The translations under genes and the position numbers were made by a program. A DNA stretch of 64,000 nt, taken from a virus. The notes beneath the pieces are model-generated. The model saw only the letters and a program-made list of their open reading frames with translations. It made no database searches and was not told the DNA's origin. Shown here piece after piece: positions 1 to 9,215 of this stretch. How positions within the stretch are numbered: the first letter of the stretch is position 1; each line of letters opens with the position of its first letter. Location of the stretch: the IMG/VR virus record IMGVR_UViG_3300031857_000046, positions 1-64,000 of that record; one strand, 5' to 3'.

Positions 1-3000
1 CACCACCTTCACTCACTAAAGTTGTTCCAGCTGTTGTTTTACCGTCATGTATCGTTAAATCATCCCCAGTATTTGTTGTAAAAGTTATTTGGTATGTACC
101 AGGACCTTCTGGTAATTTAACAACATGAGTGTTACCCACAATAGGGTCTGGTGTTAATAATATGGTATTTGAATCTTTAAATGTTAATGTTTTTGCATCA
201 GCATCAAAAGGTATGTACTCATATACCATCTCACCATTAACCGTTAATGAATCAGGGGTATGCTTCTGCATTAAAACCAAATCAGTTATTTCAACATCAT
301 TCGGAAAATTCCTCATATTCCAAATTGTAAAATAATTTGTTGTAAACGTTAAATCTTTTGAGTATGTTCTCGTTGTACCGCTAAGACCACTAATACCATC
401 TAATTGTGTACCACTTATATAACCATCATAGATAAGTAAATCATCTAAACCTTCTAATGTGAATGTCACCTTATATGTACCAGGGCCATTTGGTAATGTT
501 ATCGTATCCGTATCATAACCAGCGTCTAATAAAACATAACTCTTTCTAAACTCTGGATAGGTATTAATCTGAATTGGATTAATGAATAGAGTGTTGGTAT
601 TTAATCTATATAATTTATTGTCATATGTGATAAAAGTACCATTTTTTTGCGTTTCAGTAAGTGGTATAACAAATAAATCGGATATGTAACAATCAGAACC
701 GTAGTTAAGATCATTATAAAACGATAGTGAGCTTGTACCAGCTGTTACTACTGAACTATAAGTAAGCGTAGAACCTGAGGTGTATGGTAAATTAGCCAAT
801 AACGGGCTACCGTTATTTGGACCATTATAAACAACAAGATCATCGTTGCTCGTGTATTTAAATGTAAGTAAATAATCACCTGATCCAGGTAATGTAATTT
901 GTTTACTAATTGGGTAATAATTAGGCCCCACGGTGTTATCACCTATACCAAATGATGGTACGTTACCTTTATTTACATTTCCGTAATATAACAAATCGTT
1001 ACCAAAATCTAAGCCATCTTCCCATTTATATATTTGTACATCTGAATTACAAGCATCTTCTATACCATAGTAAAAACCGAAATATTCATTAATAGTCGGA
1101 TCGTATCCAATGTAGTTTTTACCTTTAAAACCTTCAAATGTAAATGTTGAGGATTCCCCAACAATTGGTAATTTATTGGTACCAATTGGATTAAATGGGT
1201 TTGTTAAACCTTGGTTAACAGGTCTTTTTGCTAATTCCTGAAATTCAGAACCATCTGTACCTAACCAACTAACGCTATTGTTTAAACCATGTTTATAGAT
1301 AAATTTATTATCCATAAACTTAGAGTTCTGTATTTTCTTACCCGCATTTAATATTGTTGTTGCTGGTGTAAATTGTTGAACTAATTTTACCCAAGATGAG
1401 TCAAAATAACTTAAGAATTCTAAATCTTTTGTGTTTGTCATTGGTGACGAAACGGAATTTAGATAGTCGTAATATATTTTTGTTAGCGTTGGGTATGTTT
1501 TAATTGTTTTTCTGTTATCTGGCTTGATGTAATTATCAAGTGATTTTTGTAAAAACTGGTTAAAAGTTAAATCACCACCATTAATTGTTGGTACAAAAGC
1601 GAAGTTTAAATCACTATTAATATCAACAGCATTTCTATTGTAATATCTATAAACAGATAGATCAAATATCTTATCTGAAGCTAAATAAACCTCTAATTCC
1701 TTAGAGTTAATAACTAATTTAGAGTGTGGTTCATAGTATTCAGTATACCCAACAGAGTCTTCTGATAACCTTAAAACCTCTTCAGTGCTATAAACCCAAG
1801 ATTTTACGTTATCGGTATATCTATCAACCGTAAACATACTCACACCACCTCTTTTTTCAAAAGCTTGTATGTACTGTTTACCGAAATCATATGGTCCGAA
1901 ATTTTTACCGTCATTTGTTGTTGTAAACCCACTTTCTTGGTACCTAACATCATGCGGTACTGTTGGATAACCATCTTTATCAAAAGGTAATAATGTTAGT
2001 AACGTTTCATCTGAATAAGCCCCACGGTATATTTCAAAGGATTTGTCTGTGAAGTTAACTGGGTTTCTCGCAATGTATACCTTTTCATCTATTTCAAAAA
2101 TAGAATCTGGTAAACCAACTAAATTTAAAATAAACTCAATTGATTTTCTGGTTCCCTTTGATTTCCACAGATAATAAGCGTTTATAAAGATTCTTCTCCA
2201 TAGCTCAATGTCAATTTCAGCTGGAGTTAACCCAGGTTCAACATTAAGATCCTTAATGTTGAATAGGGATTCGATGATAGTGTTCTCATCCTCAACATTA
2301 TAGGTCTCAAAACCCAACATGTTACCAAAATTTTTAACCAACAAATCTGGAATGTTCTCAATTTTGTCATAAGTTAAATTTGTCATGAAGGTTATACCAT
2401 CAATGTATTTTCTTATGTTATCGAAATTCCTACCAATGAGACTAAACATTAGATTTATTTTTCTATCATCGGTGTCAAACTCCTTTAAAGAATCTGTTGT
2501 TAAAAATCTGGTAATCAGATTTGTTTTTGTTGCATCAAAATCATCCGATATCTGATTTAATTTTGTCAAATAAGCATCAAAATCTGTTGTAAAAATATCG
2601 ATGTTAGTTTCATCTAATTGTGGGAATACCAGGTGTTCTTCTGTGTTTAATCTTGCACCAGAATCTGTTACTTTTGTATACCTAATAACCGATGAATAAA
2701 CTTTTAGATCATAGTTATAATCCATCAAAAATTTACCCATGTCGGATAAACTATTTTGGAATTCATCGAATTTTTCTAACGAAGGTTTTAACCAGAATGT
2801 TGTGTTAACCGTTTGGTTATTATTAACCACACTACCAAATGGGTTACCCTGTACAACCAAATATATACCATTATCGGTATCAGTTTGTGAACTAGGTAAT
2901 GTTACATTTAATATTTTATATTCTGTGTCATTAAAATAAACAACAAAGTCGCTATAGCGTTTAGAAAAGTTCCTAACTGGATTTATATTTTCTTCGTCAG

Positions 3001-3742
3001 TAATAGTTGTACCAGTTGCTGTAAATTCAACGCCAAAAGGGTTATCAATGTTATTTAAGTTTATCTTAAATTCAGAGGTATCTTTGTTACTGTTGTAACT
3101 ATAATCTGTTACTGTTGGTGATAACAAACCCAAAACATTTAATTTGATTGATGCTGGGTATTTTTGTGATATCTCAACAATAGTATTTTTAACCGTTTCT
3201 TTTAGTGGTGAATATAAAACATAATTTTCAAGTTTTTTCTTATCAAAAAGAATGGTTACTGTTAAATTGTTTTCAATCTTAGCGTTAATAGATTCAACTA
3301 AATTAGTTGATGACTGTGTATTCCTGTTTGGGTTTAGGTTATTAATCGATTGAGCTGTGTATGATCTTGTTTCAGGACTAATATTTGCGGTTTTACCCTC
3401 AACTGGTCTTTGTGAAACACTTGTATTAATCGAAAAATTACCTAAAGTAAAGAATGGGTCACCAGAAATCTCATTATTATTGTTTGCAAATTGCAAACCA
3501 ACCGCTTTATCACCAATGTTACCCCTTCCAGATATAGCATTTGGGACACCTTGTCTTTTTACAAATCTTAGTGCCTGTTCATAGGCCAAATACGTTGCAC
3601 AGGGCACATATTTATTTTGCCCATTAATATTATATGTTCTGTATCCATTACAGCCTAGACTAGCCGAAGCTGCAAGAGCCGCTTCTGGTGTATCGTATAA
3701 ATCAGCTATTAACGGTGTGTTTGAGTAACTAAGATTAGCCAT
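1..3742 (-). CDS. Large baseplate/tail-fibre-like protein, 3' end beyond window
   Basis: Open for 1247 codons from the ATG at 3742, which overlaps the previous stop by 8 bp, and still open at base 2, so the C-terminus is missing. Around residues 470-545 there is a segment (FGNMLGF, then LWRRIFINAYYLWKSKGT, then a Leu-Val-Gly-Leu-Pro stretch) of the kind seen in P2 gpI-like and other baseplate-to-fibre proteins; this is family recollection, not a search. From about residue 945 the protein becomes a series of beta-rich modules of the pattern LPxGxGxYxxTFxxxxxDDLxxYxG, seen three times (about 945, 1080 and 1205). They look like small jelly-roll or carbohydrate-binding repeats. As the last gene of the baseplate run it is probably a wedge-to-fibre connector or adhesin. 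The exact role is inference. Confidence 0.6.
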   Translation of the reverse strand, partial: MANLSYSNTPLIADLYDTPEAALAASASLGCNGYRTYNINGQNKYVPCATYLAYEQALRFVKRQGVPNAISGRGNIGDKAVGLQFANNNNEISGDPFFTLGNFSINTSVSQRPVEGKTANISPETRSYTAQSINNLNPNRNTQSSTNLVESINAKIENNLTVTILFDKKKLENYVLYSPLKETVKNTIVEISQKYPASIKLNVLGLLSPTVTDYSYNSNKDTSEFKINLNNIDNPFGVEFTATGTTITDEENINPVRNFSKRYSDFVVYFNDTEYKILNVTLPSSQTDTDNGIYLVVQGNPFGSVVNNNQTVNTTFWLKPSLEKFDEFQNSLSDMGKFLMDYNYDLKVYSSVIRYTKVTDSGARLNTEEHLVFPQLDETNIDIFTTDFDAYLTKLNQISDDFDATKTNLITRFLTTDSLKEFDTDDRKINLMFSLIGRNFDNIRKYIDGITFMTNLTYDKIENIPDLLVKNFGNMLGFETYNVEDENTIIESLFNIKDLNVEPGLTPAEIDIELWRRIFINAYYLWKSKGTRKSIEFILNLVGLPDSIFEIDEKVYIARNPVNFTDKSFEIYRGAYSDETLLTLLPFDKDGYPTVPHDVRYQESGFTTTNDGKNFGPYDFGKQYIQAFEKRGGVSMFTVDRYTDNVKSWVYSTEEVLRLSEDSVGYTEYYEPHSKLVINSKELEVYLASDKIFDLSVYRYYNRNAVDINSDLNFAFVPTINGGDLTFNQFLQKSLDNYIKPDNRKTIKTYPTLTKIYYDYLNSVSSPMTNTKDLEFLSYFDSSWVKLVQQFTPATTILNAGKKIQNSKFMDNKFIYKHGLNNSVSWLGTDGSEFQELAKRPVNQGLTNPFNPIGTNKLPIVGESSTFTFEGFKGKNYIGYDPTINEYFGFYYGIEDACNSDVQIYKWEDGLDFGNDLLYYGNVNKGNVPSFGIGDNTVGPNYYPISKQITLPGSGDYLLTFKYTSNDDLVVYNGPNNGSPLLANLPYTSGSTLTYSSVVTAGTSSLSFYNDLNYGSDCYISDLFVIPLTETQKNGTFITYDNKLYRLNTNTLFINPIQINTYPEFRKSYVLLDAGYDTDTITLPNGPGTYKVTFTLEGLDDLLIYDGYISGTQLDGISGLSGTTRTYSKDLTFTTNYFTIWNMRNFPNDVEITDLVLMQKHTPDSLTVNGEMVYEYIPFDADAKTLTFKDSNTILLTPDPIVGNTHVVKLPEGPGTYQITFTTNTGDDLTIHDGKTTAGTTLVSEGG

Positions 3743-4631
3743 TATTTCCTACTATGTTGTTTAACCCTTTTGTTGTGTCTATATTATTTCTTCTTGTTCT
3801 AACTTCATACAATTTATTGTCTGTAGTATCTTTAATCTCATATAAATCATATTGAGCATAAATGTTACCATCAAAATCATACAAGGTATAGATACCATCT
3901 TCCATTGATTTGGTTTGATCTGAGTATAAGGCAATTGCCAAACTTTCAGCGTCATAATTAACTAATTCAACCTCAAGTATTTGTGGTGTAAAACTAGTGT
4001 TTGTGATTATAACATTTTGACCCTTGTAACCAATAAATGGTGTTGCCGTTGGTTTAAAACTTGGGGCAGCGTTTGGTGTTACTGTGCAAAACAACAGGGA
4101 TCCAACATTATTGTAAGTATATTTAATTGTTTTTACCGAGCTATTCGGTGTGTCAACTTGTACTGGTTCAACAATAAAAGATGACGTTACAATTCTATAG
4201 ATATTTGATTGTTTACTACCATTTTCATTTAAGTATTCAACCCTATACCCGTCTAAACCGTTATTAGTAAACTTACTTCTAAATTCAGTGGGTACATTTG
4301 TTGTGTTAAAAACAAGGCCCTTAATATCTGGGAATGTTGCCAATTCAGCACAATCCTCAATCTGTAATCTTATTTGAGCTGGTCTAATGTAAACGGTATA
4401 AAAACCTTTTGCATTAAAAACAGTTTTAGGTAACTCTAAATTATACATACCACCTAACACCTCAAGTGGGTTAGTTGGGTCAAGTACCTGTTTCATAACA
4501 TCGGTACCCTTTAATTTTGTAATTGTTTGGGTTTCAGTTGCATTTCTTGTTTTACTATATAAAACAATAACTTCTATATCTGAAGGGTCAACATCCGCTG
4601 GTCTTTTAACACCATATACACCAATTGCCAT
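3735..4631 (-). CDS. Baseplate-cluster protein, unrecognised (298 aa)
   Basis: I do not recognise the family. The protein starts MAIGVYGVKRPADVDPSD and looks soluble and beta-rich, with no signal peptide or membrane segment. The C-terminal third has short aromatic-rich strands (GIYTLYDFDGNIYAQYDLYE), typical of phage structural beta modules. The ATG at 4631 lies 2 bp after the upstream stop at 4634, and its own stop overlaps the start of the next large gene, so it is translated in a tight operon with the wedge proteins. A structural baseplate or fibre-attachment role is inferred from position only. Confidence 0.6.
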   Translation of the reverse strand: MAIGVYGVKRPADVDPSDIEVIVLYSKTRNATETQTITKLKGTDVMKQVLDPTNPLEVLGGMYNLELPKTVFNAKGFYTVYIRPAQIRLQIEDCAELATFPDIKGLVFNTTNVPTEFRSKFTNNGLDGYRVEYLNENGSKQSNIYRIVTSSFIVEPVQVDTPNSSVKTIKYTYNNVGSLLFCTVTPNAAPSFKPTATPFIGYKGQNVIITNTSFTPQILEVELVNYDAESLAIALYSDQTKSMEDGIYTLYDFDGNIYAQYDLYEIKDTTDNKLYEVRTRRNNIDTTKGLNNIVGNNG

Positions 4632-4633
4632 AT

Positions 4634-5422
4634 TTATTGATCTTTAAAATTATATCCTCTTGTGTTTATTTTGTAGTACCCAAATCCTGTTTTTACCAAT
4701 TCATTTAAATCTTTAACATTTTTTAGTTTTCTGATTGGTTCAAACACATTATTTGTTCCTCTGTCTATAAATACTTCAGATAAAACTTTTGGTTCATCAA
4801 CCATGTCAGAATAATAATTTAATCCTGGTTTAACCGTCTCATCCAAATTATTTCTCATATATTTAAATATAGTATTTCCAGTGGCATTATCAACATAAAA
4901 TATGGGATTTGGTGTATCTAAATACAAAACATATTCAATTCTAGCGTCAGATTCCAATAAAATCATTCCAACCACATTAGTACCACTTATTTCTATCCTT
5001 TTACCAACCCTAATATTTTCTGGTGCGGGTTTTTCTATGGTACCTTTACCGTCAACAATTTTAATAGGTTTATCGGTTCTTTCATTTTCAAATTGTTTTA
5101 AAGCCACATTTTTAGGGTAACTAAGATCCAATAAAGAAAATTTACTATCTGTAACACCTTCTATGAAATATTTTTCGGTAGAGGGTAAAAAATGATTTTT
5201 AACTTCCTCAAAAGTTGATATGTTATTTTTATTTGTAACATAATTTTTAGTCGGTTTACCTTTTGCGAATAGTTCGTTATCGGTTATTGTAGCTTCAATT
5301 TGTGCTATCCTATCGTTAGATTCATATTGATATGGTAATACAAAAGAACCATTTGGGTCAATTCTTGACTCAAGGTAAACATTAATTACTTTATCCTTAC
5401 CATTTATTAATATTGTTGCCAT
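4634..5422 (-). CDS. Baseplate-cluster protein, unrecognised (262 aa)
   Basis: Unrecognised 262-residue soluble protein starting MATILINGKDKVINVYLES. No transmembrane segment or signal peptide is visible. The start codon overlaps the stop of the 709-residue gene by one base (TAATG arrangement), implying coupled translation. Charged and polar composition with scattered beta-strand-like segments fits a virion component. It lies between the gp6/gp25 wedge genes and the adhesin-like gene, so a wedge or fibre-attachment role is plausible but is inferred only from gene order. Confidence 0.6.
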   Translation of the reverse strand: MATILINGKDKVINVYLESRIDPNGSFVLPYQYESNDRIAQIEATITDNELFAKGKPTKNYVTNKNNISTFEEVKNHFLPSTEKYFIEGVTDSKFSLLDLSYPKNVALKQFENERTDKPIKIVDGKGTIEKPAPENIRVGKRIEISGTNVVGMILLESDARIEYVLYLDTPNPIFYVDNATGNTIFKYMRNNLDETVKPGLNYYSDMVDEPKVLSEVFIDRGTNNVFEPIRKLKNVKDLNELVKTGFGYYKINTRGYNFKDQ

Positions 5423-7551
5423 TATTTTAAATCAATGTTAATTGGTATTGTTATTTTTTCTGTTACTGACCCATTTGAATTTAATTCACTGTAAACAATA
5501 ACTAATGAACCTTTAATATTCATCTCTTTTATTATCCCAGAATAGAATAATCCGTGTTGCCCAAAAACCATATCAAGTGAAATAATCATTTCTTCCTCAT
5601 ATAATAATTTTTTAGAGCTAGTTGTTGCAACTAAAGCAAAAGTTTGCTCTTTAAAAGATGGTTCTGTTACTAATTTTTGTGAAAGATTCTGTGTTGTATA
5701 TTCATTACCTGGCCCAGAAAGAGCACCGTTTGGATTAACTGACCCTTCTAATATACTCATGTTAATAAAAGACCTCTGGTAAAGATTGTTGTAAACATCT
5801 TGGTTGTGTGATAAAGATGTTTCTTGAGTCACCTCATCTGAGTAGACCTCAAAATCGTTACTAAATAAAGTTTCTAGATAATTAAAAGTCTTTTTATTAA
5901 TTGTTTTTGGTAAGACATAAGCCTCACTATATAAATCACTACCTGTTGGGAAATTCTGTATCTCATACGAAAGATTTGCAGTGGTTGTTAAATCAATACT
6001 TTGTTCGTTTGAGGTAAATTTTATGTCCTCTAAAATAATACTATTAATTAGGAAATCTGACCCCTCATTTATGTTTTTTAATTTAATAGCTTCTATCGAT
6101 CTTTTAGACCCTCTTATATTCGTTGACCCACATTTTATATCTCTTATATTTAATAAACCAATAGTTTTTACATCAATATTTGTAGCTTTTTGTAAAAGAT
6201 ACCCCTGGTAATTACCTTGTGATATATATTTTGTGGTGACTAGCATGTATCCATAATCTGGGTCATCCACCCAGTCGGTTTTTTCTTCTATTTTAACATC
6301 AACCGCCTCAGTTTCAGTAATAAACCCTTCTTTAGCTGTTAAATATTTTGTGTCAACTAAATAATAAGGCCCAATTATTTTTTCTTTAAATGGTAATATG
6401 TTTGTGTAAACCGATACTGGTTGTGTTGGTGTAACATTTGTTGGTTGCTCATTTTTAACAAAAAATTTTGACCAGTAATCATCATAAGCAAATTCATACA
6501 AATCAACTTTGTCAACTTCTATGTCAAATTTATCCGTTGTATTATTTAAGTCAAAAATTTTATATTTTTTTGATGAAAAATCTAATTCATATTTTAGGTA
6601 TAGACTTTTTTGATCGAAAGTTTCAACGTTTTGTAACCACTTCTTTTTATTGTTACTTTTTGCTGAAGGTATAAATTCTATTTTTCTACCGTTTAAAGCG
6701 TCCCAAAAATAAAATTTTGCATAAAAATCAGATTTTATGTATTTTTTTAAAAAGAAAAATGAATAACCGTCAACACCCTCAGATAAATTAAATACGGGTC
6801 TTTTTTGTGTGATTCCCTCTGTCGTAACCGATTCAATTATATTGCCAAACTCATCAAGTATGTTGTAGCTCCTAGTTTCCCTTTTCTCTTTAAAAAGATA
6901 TCTATCAGAAGCGTAGATCGGTATTGTTGTTATTCTTTTTTGTTTTTCAACTTCATAAGTGTCGTATATTTCTATGATTAAAAAAGAATTATACAAATAT
7001 GTCTTATTGTTAAAACCGTATTTTAAATCAACCCAGATATCTTTTTTATCCCAGAAGGGTAAAGCAAATGTGTTATAAAAATGTGGGTACCCTGGTTTTG
7101 CTGGGTAATTTTTTCTTAGCTCAACCATTGGGTCGACAACCACGTATGGTTTAATATCATTTATTTCACTTCTAGTTAATTCAAGAGTGTCATCAAATTG
7201 CGGTGTCATTAATCCATCTTCATTTCTAAGCTCAAATAATTCGGTTTTAATAGCAGTTTTTGATGATATTACTTTATTACTGTACTCACTAAATGGTGTC
7301 TCAATGTAACTTTTTATTTGCTCAATCTCATCGTTTAAAAGATATCGCAAAAAAAAGATATCAAATTCAATGGTATTATTGACATGTTTATATTCAATTG
7401 ATTCGAAATCAATCACATCATTAATATTATTTAATGATTCAATATTCAATGTTTTTTCAAAAACAAAGTCGGTATCAGAAGCATTGTCTTCCGAAAAAAC
7501 AAATAAATTTGTCACCAAAGATGTGTTTTGTTTAAAAGGTTTTTTTAACAT
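5422..7551 (-). CDS. Large baseplate-cluster structural protein (709 aa)
   Basis: A 709-residue protein of unknown family, starting MLKKPFKQNTSLVTNLFVFS. It is rich in Asp, Asn, Tyr, Phe and Lys and has many alternating hydrophobic segments, consistent with a beta-rich virion protein. No enzymatic motif is seen. Its ATG at 7551 lies inside the last codons of the upstream gene (7-bp overlap) and its stop overlaps the next start by one base. The chain gp25, gp6, 748 aa, 556 aa, 709 aa is uninterrupted, and in T4-like phages the large proteins after gp6 form the rest of the wedge (gp7, gp8, gp10). Assignment to any one of those is not supported by visible similarity. Confidence 0.6.
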   Translation of the reverse strand: MLKKPFKQNTSLVTNLFVFSEDNASDTDFVFEKTLNIESLNNINDVIDFESIEYKHVNNTIEFDIFFLRYLLNDEIEQIKSYIETPFSEYSNKVISSKTAIKTELFELRNEDGLMTPQFDDTLELTRSEINDIKPYVVVDPMVELRKNYPAKPGYPHFYNTFALPFWDKKDIWVDLKYGFNNKTYLYNSFLIIEIYDTYEVEKQKRITTIPIYASDRYLFKEKRETRSYNILDEFGNIIESVTTEGITQKRPVFNLSEGVDGYSFFFLKKYIKSDFYAKFYFWDALNGRKIEFIPSAKSNNKKKWLQNVETFDQKSLYLKYELDFSSKKYKIFDLNNTTDKFDIEVDKVDLYEFAYDDYWSKFFVKNEQPTNVTPTQPVSVYTNILPFKEKIIGPYYLVDTKYLTAKEGFITETEAVDVKIEEKTDWVDDPDYGYMLVTTKYISQGNYQGYLLQKATNIDVKTIGLLNIRDIKCGSTNIRGSKRSIEAIKLKNINEGSDFLINSIILEDIKFTSNEQSIDLTTTANLSYEIQNFPTGSDLYSEAYVLPKTINKKTFNYLETLFSNDFEVYSDEVTQETSLSHNQDVYNNLYQRSFINMSILEGSVNPNGALSGPGNEYTTQNLSQKLVTEPSFKEQTFALVATTSSKKLLYEEEMIISLDMVFGQHGLFYSGIIKEMNIKGSLVIVYSELNSNGSVTEKITIPINIDLK

Positions 7552-9215
7552 TTTTTATCTGTATAAGTTTTAAATGAATCATCATTAGTATCGTCATTAT
7601 TATCACCAAATAAATCGTCCGTAACATTTCTTATGTAATCCACAGTGACGTTAACCGAATCAATATTTGTTATGTCATTTACATTTAAAACGTATTTTTT
7701 GGTTTTATTTTTTTCACTTAAAACATGAAAATTTAATTTTTGGTACGCATATCTACTACCATTTAAAAACGGATAATCTATTAAATTACCTTCGTCATCA
7801 GAAAAGCCGAGATCTAATATATCTTTCCAAATAAATTTATCGTTTTTTCTACTGTAAACAGCATACGGTGGTATGAACTTATTTGAGGCTGAGTCTTCTA
7901 TATATGTTGATTTTAATCTTAATTTTATTTCATAAAATGGTTTGTACTTGAATATCACATCATTATGGAAAAAATTATGCATAATCGGTGATATTAGTGT
8001 TTCGGTTAACAATTCAGAAGAATATTCGCAAATGCCATAATCTAAAACATTATTTAAATCTGGTTTATCGGAAACTTCCGATGTTGATTTTTCGGCCACT
8101 GTTTTTATACCCTCTCCAGGGTTTGTATAATCAATTAAATAATTAAAATTTGACTCAACACTCTCAAATACTTTTTTTTGTGTTGACCCGTTTTTTATGA
8201 TACCTAAATAACATTCCGTTATTGGTTCGTTTTTGTTATCATATAAATTTGTTATATCAAGATCATCAGTAAAGTAATAGTTAATTAAACCATTATTATA
8301 TAGATTGTTTGAAAATCCACATTGATCGAGATCTTCCGATATTGAAACAATTTTTAATTGTTTAACATAGTATTCTAAAACCTCGTTATCAACAACTTTA
8401 GACATAAAAAATTTAGGGTTTATTAAATCGTATGGCGCTGGTCTCGGTTTTTTTAAAGCGTTTAAAATAGTTGTATCATCTTTTGTTTGAACGCTCCTTA
8501 TAACACCAGTATATGCGTTTTGTTGTGTTGTTGGTGTTGGTACTGCCGCAGCTATAGTATTTAAATTTGGTAAACTTTGTCTATCAACAGGTTTTGCCTC
8601 AAAAAATTTTTTGTTGTCCATAGGGAAATCTATGGTTATTTTATTACCGTCAACATTTATAACATTATAAGTTCCAGTTTCTAGTTTTGCTGTATCTTCA
8701 CTCCTAATGTAAACTGTATCACCAACTAAAAAATTATGTTCAAAATGTAATAAGAATGAAAAGTTTTTACTGGGGAATTTTATATTTGGGTATAAAACAC
8801 TTGCGGGTAAACCTTTGCTTAGGTCAATATCAAATATCTTATTTTTATTATCTGTTGATGTCGTGTATTTTATTGAATAACTTTTTTTACCTTTTAAACC
8901 ATTAAATTTAACTGGTATTGCTAAAACAACGGACCAGTTTTCTTTATTAAACAAAAAAATGTTTTTATTTACGTTTATTTTTACACTCCTATAATATACG
9001 TCTCTTGAGATAATAGGTGATATGGTTCCATAAACTTTATATTTTAAATTTTCATTTTTTTCTTTAACATATTGGTCATCTTGCGATACATTAGTAAATA
9101 AATTATATTCATTTCTAACCATAGCTGGTTGCTCTAGTATCACCCTAGATTTTAAAGTTTCGTTGGCTCCACCAAAAAACTTATTTTCACCCAATACTTC
9201 AATAATATTACTCAT
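7545..9215 (-). CDS. Large baseplate-cluster structural protein (556 aa)
   Basis: A 556-residue protein starting MSNIIEVLGENKFFGGANE, of no family I recognise. The N-terminal half contains an SH3-like or Tudor-like looking stretch around residues 155-205 (HNFLVGDTVYIRSEDTAKLE, followed by YNVINVDGNKITID). That pattern of a short beta-barrel is common in phage tail proteins, but this is an inference. The C-terminus is acidic and Asp/Asn-rich. The start overlaps the upstream stop by 8 bp and the end overlaps the next start by 7 bp, so it belongs to the wedge operon. Confidence 0.6.
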   Translation of the reverse strand: MSNIIEVLGENKFFGGANETLKSRVILEQPAMVRNEYNLFTNVSQDDQYVKEKNENLKYKVYGTISPIISRDVYYRSVKINVNKNIFLFNKENWSVVLAIPVKFNGLKGKKSYSIKYTTSTDNKNKIFDIDLSKGLPASVLYPNIKFPSKNFSFLLHFEHNFLVGDTVYIRSEDTAKLETGTYNVINVDGNKITIDFPMDNKKFFEAKPVDRQSLPNLNTIAAAVPTPTTQQNAYTGVIRSVQTKDDTTILNALKKPRPAPYDLINPKFFMSKVVDNEVLEYYVKQLKIVSISEDLDQCGFSNNLYNNGLINYYFTDDLDITNLYDNKNEPITECYLGIIKNGSTQKKVFESVESNFNYLIDYTNPGEGIKTVAEKSTSEVSDKPDLNNVLDYGICEYSSELLTETLISPIMHNFFHNDVIFKYKPFYEIKLRLKSTYIEDSASNKFIPPYAVYSRKNDKFIWKDILDLGFSDDEGNLIDYPFLNGSRYAYQKLNFHVLSEKNKTKKYVLNVNDITNIDSVNVTVDYIRNVTDDLFGDNNDDTNDDSFKTYTDKKC

